From the NCBI RefSeq assembly GCF_004335995.1, contig NZ_PSZP01000001.1, positions 26,311 to 90,310 on the forward strand: DNA of 64,000 bases, in the 5' to 3' direction. This document shows, piece after piece, positions 33,526-42,766 of the stretch (its first letter is position 1; each line of letters begins with the position of its first letter). Both the position numbers and the translations under genes were made by a program. The notes beneath the pieces are model-generated. The model worked only from the letters and a program-made list of their open reading frames with translations, was not told where the DNA came from and ran no database searches. Origin of the DNA: Mycoplasma todarodis. GTDB lineage: Bacteria > Bacillota_I > Bacilli_A > Mycoplasmatales > Metamycoplasmataceae.

Positions 33526-33721
33526 AACCAAGAATAATCTTGGTTTTTTATTTATACAAACCACACGCTGGTTTTGTATTTACTAAGAAGACTTTCAACA
33601 AAGAATAATATAGATATGAATTTAATTATTCTTTGTTATTAGAACTTGATGATAATACTCATAATACATACTATAAAGAATGTTTAGATAATAGAAAGAA
33701 CTTATTATGCAAAGATGGAAT
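33526..33721 (+). repeat. Cassette-flanking repeat, copy D
   Basis: The longest match to copies A and C. Hairpin 2 has changed both arms (ACAAACCA/TGGTTTTGT) yet still pairs. Begins 40 bases after the KAP gene stop. Confidence 0.85.
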
Positions 33722-33792
33722 GTAATTAAATTTAAAACGGTTATCTCCATACTAAAGTATTGAATTATAATAATTTCAACGAAGGAGGAAAA

Positions 33793-34002
33793 ATGATTTT
33801 TAAAATTATAGAATTTATTGAATCAGAAGGAGAAACAAAAATTTATAGAGGAATTGATGATAATGGTAGGTTAGCAAATAGAATAATAAATTGTCCTGAC
33901 TTAATTATTGGAGAAAAAATCAGGGTTAAGCGTTTATTATCGACGAATCCCGGAGTTAGTGAAATGGAATATTCATTTTCAGAAAAAATGAACTTTAAAT
34001 AA
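33793..34002 (+). CDS. Small unknown protein, 69 residues
   Basis: A strong GGAGG site lies six bases before the ATG. The predicted protein is beta-rich and acidic/basic mixed (KIYRGIDDNG, IIGEKIRVKRLL); it may be a small barrel such as an OB- or SH3-like fold, but no family was recognised. It stands alone between repeat copies D and E. Confidence 0.6.
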   Translation: MIFKIIEFIESEGETKIYRGIDDNGRLANRIINCPDLIIGEKIRVKRLLSTNPGVSEMEYSFSEKMNFK

Positions 34003-34067
34003 TTTTTTTGTACTGTTTACATTAGCGCTAAAAACATATTTAAAATAATGATCTAACTTTATTTTAA

Positions 34068-34170
34068 AACCCAAGAATAACCTTGGGTTTTCTTATACAA
34101 AATACATGCTAACTTCACATTCACAAATTCACAAAAGTCAGTTGCGACAAGAAATGAGGTAGATATGAAT
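34068..34170 (+). repeat. Cassette-flanking repeat, copy E (diverged)
   Basis: Hairpin 1 is AACCCAAG/CTTGGGTT, one base pair longer than in the other copies and still fully paired. TATACAAAATACATGCT and GTAGATATGAATTTAA keep the consensus; the rest is diverged. Confidence 0.65.
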
Positions 34171-34359
34171 TTAAATATATTAAAGATGCCCTACTTTTAC
34201 TTCACACTCATGATAATGTGTGCTATTCATATTTATCTAAATGCCCACTTTTTATCGATAAGTGATGTTTTTTTATAATTAAGTGTATTGAATTTCACTA
34301 TAAGCGACCTATTATTTTAGTTAAGTGCTATAATAATTAAAGATTAGATAGGAGACTAT

Positions 34360-35310
34360 ATGAAAAAAGAGTTATTAGATTTAAGCAAGGTGATTGAAAA
34401 CCTCTCATCATCCGATGCAAATAAAATTTTTACCGCATTAAGGGGTGAAAAATTAAAAAAAGAGGAAATTATTTTTTTAGAAAAGAATTTCGCAACAAAG
34501 CACAAAAGGATTTATTCGACCGATACTTCGAGAAATACTGGGATTAATTTTATTTATAAAGCAGAGTTAAATAAATTGAATAAGATTTTTTCTGATAATA
34601 AATTAATAAAAGATGTTAATGGATTTAAAATATTATTACACGGGGAAACTGGAACTGGTAAAACTTCGTTGGTGAATGAGTTATCGAAAATTTGAGATTT
34701 AAATATTAGGAAAATAAATACTGAAGAATTAGTAAATTACAGAATGGGTCAAACCCAATTAAATATTATAAAGCTTGCCCATGAAATAAATATAGAGTCA
34801 AAAGGCGAGAGAATGTTAGTATTTATGGATGAAATTGATTCCTTGGTATCAAAGCGGGATGCTTCAAACGACGTTGGAGAGCATGGCAGGGTTGTGGCAA
34901 CCTTCATAAAATTTATAGATCTTTTAAAAGAAAACATAATATTTGTTGGCGCAACAAATATTATAAATCTTATTGATGAGGCTATTTTAAGAAGGTTTAA
35001 CATAAATATTGAAGGTAAAAAAATAAGTGTAACCAACTTTCTGCAGATTTTAGAAAATGAAGGATTCGAATATTCCCATAGAAAATTCTCGATAATAAAA
35101 AAAGAATATCAAGAAAAGTATTTTACTATTTCAGATTTAAACTCATTTATAAATAATTTTAAAATAGAATCTTTAATATTTAAAGATCTTGATATACACA
35201 CATTCTTTATTTTTAAATTTAAAGAATTATTAAAAATTAAAGAAGAATTTATTTCAGATAGAACAAAAGTTTTATTAAAAAGAATAGGGGAACAATATGG
35301 AAAACTATAG
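34360..35310 (+). CDS. AAA+ ATPase, IetA-like
   Basis: 316 residues; ATAGGAGA before the ATG. Walker A GETGTGKT (95-102), Walker B MLVFMDEID (Asp157, Glu158), sensor-1 GATN and an arginine pair RRF at the end of the core. A single AAA+ module with a short helical N-terminus. The next gene, a subtilisin-like protease, starts inside its last codons (ATG at 35297). An AAA+ ATPase directly followed by an S8 protease is the organisation of the IetAS antiphage system, so this is the likely IetA counterpart. Confidence 0.75.
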
Positions 35311-35446
35311 GGTTAATAATGAATTTGGTAAAAAATATAAAAACCACCCTGGAGGAGGTGTTAAAACACCAGAAAAAAAGAAACTTTTTAAGTTGGCTAA
35401 GAGCAACCTATCTTTATTAAAGTATTTACATTCAAAATGCATATAA
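35297..35446 (+). CDS. N-terminal piece of the subtilisin gene ending at an in-frame TAA
   Basis: 49 codons from an ATG with a good AGGGGAA ribosome site, overlapping the AAA+ gene by 14 bases. It contains HPGGGVKTPEKKK and a LAKSNLSLLKYL helix, like the usual N-terminus of this S8 family (Gly-rich loop, then basic helix). It ends at TAA (35444-35446). The reading frame then continues, still in phase, into the protease. Either a nonsense mutation has split the gene or the protease is made by restart at a TTG. Confidence 0.55.
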   Translation: MENYRVNNEFGKKYKNHPGGGVKTPEKKKLFKLAKSNLSLLKYLHSKCI

Positions 35447-35449
35447 ATA

Positions 35450-37438
35450 TTGAGAACTACCCAAGAGTACTATATAGTTAATTTTAAGTATGATACCATT
35501 CCAGCAAAATCTAAACGTTTTACTTTTGGTAAAAAATATACAGACTTAACTGAAATACAACAACGTGGAGTTTACACTTTTTATGACGAGAGTGGGAAAG
35601 AAAAAACTTTATTATTTTATAAACTCTTTAAAGCTGATATCCTTTGGCTTATTTCCAATTTAGAAATTGTAATAAATTCCGATGATTATTCATCAATTAA
35701 AACAAAAGTTTATAACGACTTCTTAAAAAAGCTTAAAACAAGTCGAAAAGATGAAATTGTTATTAGGGATATAAATTTCAAATTAAACATTGAAAAATTT
35801 GATTCGCTAAACATGGTTCGATTAATTAATATTGAAGAAGTAGTAGATTTCTTAAAATCAAATAACATTCTTAGAGAAGATAATTATGACAGTGAACTTC
35901 TTTTCGCTTTTCTAACCAAAGAAGAACTAGAGGTAGTGAGTCGGTTTGGCATTATTATCGGAACGTCAAAAATGCCGACATTTGGAGTAAATTTATTGAA
36001 TGAAGTTAAAGATGAGGTAGAATTCGAAATCAAAGGAACTCCCAACAAAACTATTATCGGGGTTATAGATTCGGGTTGTAATTTAGGGTCTCCATTCAAC
36101 AAATACATTTTATCTAATGAAGACCACAGAGAAGATAAGACAAGACCCCATGATTATACACACGGGTCTGCTGTAACTTCTTTAATTATTGCTAATTCTT
36201 TAATGAATGAAAAAGATGGTTGTGGAATTTTTAATGTAAAACATTTTGAAGTGCTAGAAAAAGATGTTTTTGGGAATGCAACAGTTTCCTTTATTCATCT
36301 ATCAAGGAAATTAAGAGAATTAATTTTAAATAACAGGGATGTGAAAGTTTGAAACTTATCGTTGGGTGCTATTAAAAATCCATATAGTAGAATAATCTCA
36401 GAGCTCGGCAAACTTTTAGATCAATTGTGTTTCGAAAACGAAATTGTTTTCATAGTTGCCTCTGGAAATGATAGAAGAACTTATGGATTGAAGTCATTAA
36501 ATCAACCTGCAGACTCCTTAAATTCTCTTTCTGTTGGTTCTTCAACAGCGACAGGAAAATTAGTCACTTTTTCTCCATATTCATCATTTGGACCTATTTT
36601 ACATTTTGAAAAACCTGAAATTTCCCATTTTGGCGGGCCTTATAATTTAGACGGAACCACCTTATTAAAAACATTTGCTCCAAATGAAAACTTTGGAATG
36701 GAGGGCACTTCTTTTGCAACACCAAAAATCTCGAGAATGGTAGGTAAAATAGTAGAGGATGGGTTTAATGTTCTTGAAGCAAAAGCAACTGTAATTAGTC
36801 AAGCTAAAAGAGAAACACCCTCAAACAAATCATCTGCATTTGGTGCCATAAGTTATGAAAAGCCGAAAATAAGGTTATATTTAAGCATGGATTTCACTGG
36901 AAAGGAACCGTTTTACTTTGATTTAGATTTACCTAATAACTACAGCTATATAAAATTGACATCATCGCACTTTGTAGAACACGCCCCAATGTTTGGGGAA
37001 GAGTATAGCATTCACAATATTGATTCTAAAATAGTAACTTATGATTCTAACTCAAAAGAGCCAGAAAAAGAAGAATTAAAAACAACTGCTAAAGAAAAAT
37101 ATAACGATGGAAGCAAATATTTAAGCGAAAATATATTGCGTTATGAAAATGGTAAATACTTCAATTCGCACACCTCGTATTTTGATAGAGAATCCATACT
37201 AAGAAGTGTAGATGAATTAAAAATTAAAGTTCTTGAAAACGAAAAACTAGATGAAGACTATGAAGCCAAACCACAAACAGCAATAAGGATTAAAAAACTT
37301 GATTTATTTGATACAAAAATACTTCAAAAACAAAATGCAACAATTGTTATTGATATTTTTGGGGATGAACTCAATACCAAAGAATTCTTAACTAACAATT
37401 CTCAACTAATAGGCGTTGAAATAGATATTGAAATCTAA
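35450..37438 (+). CDS. Subtilisin-like (S8) serine protease, IetS-like
   Basis: 662 residues counted from a TTG start (35450-35452); the ATG-initiated N-terminal piece upstream is separated by one TAA in the same frame. The catalytic triad is complete: Asp207 in VIDSG, His238 in THGSAVTS and Ser421 in GTSFATP; ASGND supplies the oxyanion-hole Asn. The C-terminal ~200 residues form an extra domain. No signal peptide, so it acts in the cytoplasm. With the AAA+ ATPase in front it matches IetAS, where the protease is the presumed effector. Whether it is exp­ressed depends on the TAA. Confidence 0.75.
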
Positions 37439-37455
37439 TAATTATTTGCAATTAG

Positions 37456-37572
37456 AAAACTCAAAAATAATCTTGGGTTTTGTCGTGTGAAATTCACACC
37501 AATTTCATATTTGCTAAATCCAGTTATAACAAAGGGTAATATGGATATGAATTTAATAATTCTTTGTTTTCA
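37456..37572 (+). repeat. Cassette-flanking repeat, copy F (diverged)
   Basis: Hairpin 1 is AACTCAA/TTGGGTT with a G-U pair. Hairpin 2 is replaced by GTGTGA/TCACAC. The loop region is ATGGATATGAATTTA and the closing arm ends in TTCTTTGTT. Starts 18 bases after the protease stop. Confidence 0.7.
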
Positions 37573-37694
37573 GATCTTAATGTCATCATTTCGTTTCACA
37601 AACACCCTGCTTTCACAGTGTCAAACACACCACCTCCCTCCAATGAAGAGTATGATGGTGGTATACATAAAAGCATTATGAACAAGGGGTATAC

Positions 37695-38210
37695 ATGAAT
37701 CAAAATAATAAAAGGGTATTAGAACAATATGAGATCGATTTAAAAGCAGTAAGGAAAACAATTCATAAAGCATCATGATTCCACCTTTCTCTTTTGATAT
37801 TTCAAATGTTCTTATATGGTGTTGTTGTATACTTGGTGGAAGACCTCACCGCATATGGAAGCACCACTTTCAACACTTTAAGCACACTTTTCTCTTTATG
37901 TTTAGGTTCTTTCTTCATTTGCACCATTGTTTGAGCTGTTGCCCCTTATAGTCATTCTTTGTATATACTCAGTAAATACGAGCGAGATGTAAGACTTGGT
38001 AAAAGGACATTAGATTCTATTTTAAAGAGATTAGAATTTTCAATTGAACCACCGCAAGGATTAAGACAATGAATAAAAGTTTCTAGAATTTCTATCTGAA
38101 CCTTTTTGCCATTAATTAATATAATTTTCGAAGGCATAATAATTAAATTAGAACTGGATGTTATTTCTGCAAAAATAGCCAATGATCCAAAAAGAAAAAA
38201 CCAAGAATAA
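37695..38210 (+). CDS. Membrane protein, 171 residues
   Basis: AAGGGG lies six bases before the ATG. Hydrophobic segments at about 30-48, 60-82 and 132-152, with a basic central loop (SKYERDVRLGKRTLD) and a charged C-terminus. The layout resembles the protein at 15289-15852. The stop codon sits within the hairpin of a partial repeat copy. Function unknown. Confidence 0.65.
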
Positions 38211-38222
38211 TCTCGGTTTTTT
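38196..38222 (+). terminator. Partial repeat copy G acting as terminator
   Basis: AACCAAG-AATAAT-CTCGGTT followed by T6; this is hairpin 1 of the cassette-flanking repeat without the rest. Confidence 0.6.
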
Positions 38223-38238
38223 CTTTTTGGCGTTAATT

Positions 38239-38481
38239 TTAAAATATTTCAGCTTTTGATAATAATTCAAAATCAGGTTTATCTAATTCCAACGTTTCCT
38301 CATTTATTTGAAAGGCGTGTTTTTCACCATTGATAACAATAGAAAAATGTTTATCAAATAATAAAATCTGACTTCTTAATTCAGGTCAAGACAAAACACC
38401 CTCTTCTAAAGTTCTTACGGCAATCAAATTATTTTCAATATCAAATTTGACTGCTAAAACATTTACTATATTATTTAACAT
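38239..38481 (-). CDS. Small unknown protein, 80 residues
   Basis: Open only with TGA as Trp. Starts MLNNIVNVLAVKFD; TAATAT lies six bases before the ATG and there is no ribosome site. It lies 18 bases downstream of the TOPRIM gene on the same strand. The protein is acidic with beta-type alternation (FSIVINGEKHAFQI). It could be a third component of the ATPase/TOPRIM module or an independent gene. Confidence 0.5.
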
Positions 38482-38499
38482 AACTAAATATTACCAAAA

Positions 38500-39030
38500 T
38501 TAGACCAATATACATAGTATTTCGTTGTTATTTTTAAATCTTTTTGCATTTTTATAATTTCCTCCCGCCGCTTTTATTTTGTCGTATCTTAGTGTTTTAT
38601 GTTTTCATCTATACTTGCCATTTGGAAGATATGCTTTTTCTATTTTTTTAGATACTAAAAAATCCTCCATAAATTTTTTTTGATCTTCCAATGATAAAGT
38701 TTCATCTATCCCTTCAAAATCTTCAAAGTGAGAACAAATGAAGAATTCGAAATTAGGGTGTTGTTGTAATACTGTAAAGTTCAAATCATTTCTTTTAGCT
38801 ATTTCTTTCGCATCGAAAATTTTATTGTTCGTAACCTCGTCATCAGTATCAGCTACAAGAAAAATGACATCTTCATTTTCTACAGATATATATCTATCGA
38901 TTGAACCAATGTTACAATCAAATATATTTAATTCAGACTTAGCATCAATAATTTCTGGATTTATTTTCCCATCTGCATGAGCACCTTTTAGATACAACTC
39001 TTCTGACTTACCCTCAACATATATAATCAT
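38500..39030 (-). CDS. TOPRIM-type protein, RloB/DUF4435-like
   Basis: 176 residues. The N-terminus IIYVEGKSEELYLKG carries the TOPRIM Glu (Glu6), and FLVADTDDE (Asp61, Asp63) supplies the DxD metal motif, so a TOPRIM nuclease-like fold is likely. The start ATG overlaps the stop of the ATPase gene (TAATG), a sign of coupled translation. ATPase plus small TOPRIM protein is the arrangement in RloAB and PARIS (AriA/AriB). I favour RloB-like from the EGKSE motif but cannot separate the two by eye. Confidence 0.65.
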
Positions 39031-40253
39031 TATTTGAATTCATCCATAATTCCGAAAATTTCAAAAAGTTTTTCTTTATCTAATTTAGATAAGAAATTTT
39101 TCTTTAAATTAGTTTCTGTTTTTTCATTTGTATTAAATTCCATATCCGATACCCTTGATGTTGAAATATCTCCATCTTCATTTTTTTGGACTTGTATTAT
39201 TTGATCATCCCTTAAGTTTAATTTAAATATATCTGATGAATGTGTTGTAAAAATATATTGTGAATTTGAGTACCTCATAAGTTCAAATACAAATTTAAAT
39301 AGCCCAGTATGCATTGAAGCATCCAGCTCATCAAAACCGAAAGTAGTAGGTTTCTCTCTAAAAATAGAATCCATGATTTGATGTCCCATTGTTATGAATG
39401 ACATAGTACCTTTGGAAAGATAAGATGGTAGTTGTTCTGCTGAAACCCTCAATTCTGAAACTCCCGAACATTTTGGTGATTTTAGGATAAATTCAGGCAC
39501 ACCCATGGGGTTTGTTTCAACATTTTTTATCATGGGGTCAAAGGTTTTTAAGATCTTGATATACGTTTCCCCTAATTTATTTTTTGGCGGAGCAAAAATA
39601 CCCGCACTTGGAAGATTACTAAATTCAGGTCCATAGTTAAAAATAAAATTAAGATCATAAAAAAGATTTATATGTTCTTCCAAAACGTCTTTTATTTGCG
39701 GAGTAACTTGTCCAAATTTAACCAATGAAAATAAAGAGGTTGAAGGTTGATGCGTATACTCCTTCCCTTTTATTTCTATTTTGCCAAGATCTTTAAGTTC
39801 ATAAAGAACAAATGGTTGTTTAACATTTTTCTTGCTCGCTTCTGTCACAGTTATTTTTTCTTTTTGAAAAATACCTGCACTTCATTCAAATTCAATGAAA
39901 TATTTATAAACATTCCCAGTTGTCTTGTTTTGACAAACATATTCATATTCTCATGAAAGCGCTTCCTTATTAAATGCGTTCAAATGGTGTTTTAGCGCAT
40001 GTGAATATGCATTAATTGGATCAGTTAATAATTGGAATCCAAGTGTCGCTCCCAATAATATTGTTGTTTTACCTGAAGCATTCAAACCTATCAGTGCTGC
40101 TTGTTTTAAAGCTCCAAAATCATTTTTGTTTTCTTGTAGGTTAAAGTACTCAACATTACTATTAAACAACTTTCTGGTCTTTGGAGTTAAATCTATAGAA
40201 AGTGATTCGCAAGCACCCTTTATTCCTTTAAATTTTAGTTTTCTTAAATACAT
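39030..40253 (-). CDS. AAA_15/AAA_21 ATPase, RloA/AriA-like
   Basis: 407 residues; AAAGGAGG in front of the chosen ATG (a Met ten codons upstream is ignored). Walker A GLNASGKT (56-63), a YLSKGTMSF signature-like segment (~279-286), Walker B TFGFDELDASMH (Asp308, Glu309) and FTTHSSD H-loop. This is an ABC/SMC-like ATPase of the OLD superfamily, without its own TOPRIM; the TOPRIM is in the next, overlapping gene. Likely the sensor ATPase of an antiphage pair. Confidence 0.75.
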
Positions 40254-40371
40254 ATCGCCTCCTTTTATATGAAAATTATACATTAAAATACCAATTTAAA
40301 AACTATTACCCTTAAAATATTTGGTGGAAAAATGAAAAATCTTTATTTTTTACACCAAAGTCATAAAAAAA

Positions 40372-40381
40372 TGTGTATAAT
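40372..40381 (+). promoter_or_regulatory. -10 region TGTGTATAAT of the 37-residue peptide gene
   Basis: TATAAT at 40376-40381. Transcription would start near 40388, exactly at the first base of the leader stem. Confidence 0.6.
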
Positions 40382-40387
40382 AAAAAT

Positions 40388-40461
40388 AGATAAAAAAAGA
40401 GAGCCGAAACTCCCTTTATCTAACATTCAAATAAATTATAAAATATTTTCGGCAGAAAGGA
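40388..40461 (+). promoter_or_regulatory. Structured 5' leader with possible pseudoknot next to the ribosome site
   Basis: AGATAAA (40388-40394) pairs with TTTATCT (40415-40421), and GAG (40399-40401) with CTC (40410-40412). The loop holds GCCGAAA (40403-40409), which is fully complementary to TTTCGGC (40447-40453). That second arm ends one base before AGAAAGG, the ribosome site of the ATG at 40468. Together they form an H-type pseudoknot that could control access to the ribosome site. No known riboswitch class was recognised. Confidence 0.5.
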
Positions 40462-40467
40462 ACAAAA

Positions 40468-40581
40468 ATGAATAAAATACATTATGTAAAACCTTATTGA
40501 AGAAGTAAGCCTAATCATGTTGCAAAGACTGTATACGTATCAGGTCATTTTTCAAAAAATCCGAAAATTAAAAATAAATAA
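40468..40581 (+). CDS. Small basic peptide, 37 residues
   Basis: AAAGG site, ATG, then a highly basic sequence with KIHYVKPYWRSKPNHV and VSGHFSKNPK; its one Trp is a TGA codon. It is preceded by the structured leader and followed by a long-loop hairpin. The HYV-P-WRSKP and VSGH pattern suggests a real conserved short protein rather than chance, but I do not recognise the family. It may be functionally linked to the Cas2-like protein 143 bases downstream. Confidence 0.5.
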
Positions 40582-40591
40582 CAACAAAAAG

Positions 40592-40635
40592 ATCAAACTT
40601 ATTCCTTTTAAAAATTGGATTTAGGTTTGATTTTA
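40592..40635 (+). terminator. Hairpin downstream of the 37-residue peptide
   Basis: ATCAAAC (40592-40598) pairs with GTTTGAT (40625-40631), followed by TTTTATT. The 26-base loop makes it a weak terminator. Confidence 0.45.
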
Positions 40636-40723
40636 TTAATAGTATTAAAAAGCACTAATTTTAGAAAAACTAATAAACCAAAATAGTTAAAATAAAACAC
40701 TTTAAATAAAAAGAGGAGAGAAA

Positions 40724-40996
40724 ATGTTAGGAATTTATTTTAAAATAACAAATATAACAGATAATAGCAAGAAAGCTAATTACAGTAATGCTGTACACAA
40801 CTATTTATTTGAATCACTAGACGCAATTAAATTGGATAAAAAAACAAGATTTTTCATCGTTAAAAAATCTTTTAACCTTAGAAATATTAGAAAAAAAATT
40901 AAAAATATAACAGATAATAACGCTGATATATTCATCTTTGAAATTGGTGATTATGTTGGTTGAATGAACAATTCATTTTGACGTAAAATTGAATAA
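40724..40996 (+). CDS. Cas2/SinR-fold-like small protein
   Basis: 90 residues with a GAGGAGAG ribosome site. Beta-alpha-beta order: MLGIYFKITN strand, helix, RFFIVKKSF strand, RNIRKKI helix, then NADIFIFEIGDYVGW. This resembles the ferredoxin-like SinR/VapD/Cas2 group, where a strand of the type DKLFVVEI and a GW tail close the fold. The catalytic Asp of Cas2 strand 1 is not present, so nuclease activity is doubtful. No cas1 or CRISPR array is in the window. Tentative call. Confidence 0.45.
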
Positions 40997-41002
40997 AGAT
41001 TA

Positions 41003-41030
41003 AAAAAGTTGGACTTTAAACCAACTTTTT
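41003..41030. terminator. Bidirectional terminator
   Basis: AAAAAGTTGG (41003-41012) pairs with CCAACTTTTT (41021-41030) between the Cas2-like gene and the four-gene operon on the other strand. Confidence 0.7.
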
Positions 41031-41069
41031 AATTTTGTTTTTTTATAATGGAACACATGTTATATTATT

Positions 41070-41645
41070 TTAATATTTAACTTTTAGTTTATTTATAATT
41101 AATGGATTTAGTATTGAATATACAATAGGTGCTACAACAACTGAGAATGCACAAGATACCGTTAAATTCATTCAATCCCCTGGATATATTAGTGCTAATC
41201 TAACTCTTTCTCAAAAAGGTGTATTTGAATTAGTCACTCTTGTGTATTCCGAATCACCTAAAATCATAATGAACAAATAAAGCATACAAGAAATAATAAT
41301 CAATGAAATTAATAATATTAGGTGTTTGATTCTTGATTTTTCTTTATAGATTGTTGTGATACAAATAAGTAATAATGTGAGTGATTCACAAGTATGCAAT
41401 ACACTTGCAATTAGAGTTGGTCCTTCAACGCCAAAAATCACACTAGAAAGCAATACATAAGACCCAACAAGTAAGAATGAAGGTATAGTTCTCAAAATTG
41501 CAATACCAGTTATTAAACACACTATATGCAGTGGATGTACATGTGGAATAAAATTATCAAAGTATTTAGCAGTTACAGCTAATGAAAGTAAAATACCAAT
41601 TAAAGCTATTTCAAATATTGAAAGTTTGTAATTTATTTTTTTCAT
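41070..41645 (-). CDS. Membrane protein resembling ECF transporter S components
   Basis: 191 residues, about six hydrophobic segments. The first third (LLSLAVTAKYFDNFIPHVHP, then LHIVCLITGIAILR) looks like the start of ECF-type substrate-binding (S) components. No EcfA/EcfT genes are nearby. Instead it is the last gene of an operon with a KAP NTPase: its ATG overlaps the NTPase stop (TAATG). It may therefore be a membrane partner or effector of that NTPase rather than a vitamin transporter. Confidence 0.6.
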
Positions 41646-42766
41646 TAAATCATATTCCTTTCTAAAAGCATCAATACCCTTCGTTCTTCCCTAAGGAACT
41701 GATTTTCAATAAAATCATCTGCATTAATTAATTTTTTGATTTCAGAAAATTTTTGTCAATCAGGACTTTCCCTAGTTTCTCCAAATCATGAGTTATTAAA
41801 GATGTCCCTTATTATTCATTTATACTTTTCTTTTATTTTGATGAAATTGGTTTGACTGTTCCTCACCACCCTTTCAAAAGGATCATCATTTACAAATCAA
41901 CGAAAAGTGACTATTATGGTTCATAAAATTGAATCTATCGATGTGACACGACTCCTACTATTCCCGTTGATTACACCTACGACATTTTCGCAATTATTAT
42001 ATTTTAAAACTGTTTCTATTTTTCTTCTTGAGATAGGTAAAAAAATATTGAGTTGTTGTAAAAATGTTGAAAATATATAGCCCTCTGATGACCCAATAGG
42101 TTCCAGAAACATTCCATATATCCCTTCCTCTTTAAAATCAATTCTGCGATCAATATACTTTTCTAGATATTTTTCTCCTCTAATTACACCAAATTTCTTT
42201 TTAAGAACTTCATTCATTGTTTCTTTGTTGTAAACCAAAATAATACTTAATCCTTGAACATCGAATATATGTTTTGCGATTTCAAATATTTCCAAAGAAA
42301 AGTCTGGTCTCGCCCTATCTAGATCATCAATTATTAAAATTACATTACCCTCATATTTATCGCAAATCTTCTTTATGTTATTTTTTATGTTGAGGATTAA
42401 ATTTTTTGTGCTGACATATTCCTTGAAATCAATTTCATAATTTGCTTTATTACCCTCCAAACTAAATCCTCTATGCTTTAAACCGTTTTTTAACAAGGCT
42501 AAAATATTTTTTCACCCTTCTTTTCATAGTTCATCCAATTTACCGTCGTTTGAAAGTTCTTTATATATACTTTTATAAACACTTAACAAGAATGCAGCTT
42601 TAGGATTTTCAGCAAAATCAAACTCTCATGCATTAAATAAAATAAATTTATCACATGAATTTTCTTTGATATATTGTTTTAATAATGTTGTTTTACCAAC
42701 ACCGAACGGTCCATTTAAAGCGATTACATTTTTTTCATTAATATATTTTTTTAGTTTTTGTTTCAT
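41645..42766 (-). CDS. KAP-family P-loop NTPase (soluble)
   Basis: 373 residues with AAAGGAG before the ATG. Walker A GPFGVGKTT (19-27), KAP hallmark LFNAWEFDF (~43-51) and Walker B IIDDLDRARPD (Asp147, Asp148, Asp150, Arg151). It has no inserted membrane helices, unlike the two larger KAP proteins in this window. Its start lies inside the end of the deaminase-like gene and its stop overlaps the start of the membrane protein gene, so three proteins are likely made in fixed proportion. Expected to act as ATP-dependent sensor or scaffold. Confidence 0.8.

Noticed and set aside
26548..38222. Regularly recurring intergenic repeats as a CRISPR array
   Set aside because: The copies are ~100-200 bases long, separated by whole genes of very different length, and have no short uniform repeats or spacers.
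40724..40996. Evidence for a CRISPR-Cas locus from the Cas2-like protein
   Set aside because: No Cas1, no effector and no repeat array were seen, and the Cas2 metal-binding Asp is missing.
41070..41645. Vitamin-uptake ECF transporter
   Set aside because: No EcfA or EcfT genes are nearby, and the gene is translationally coupled to a KAP NTPase, so a transporter role is not the favoured reading.
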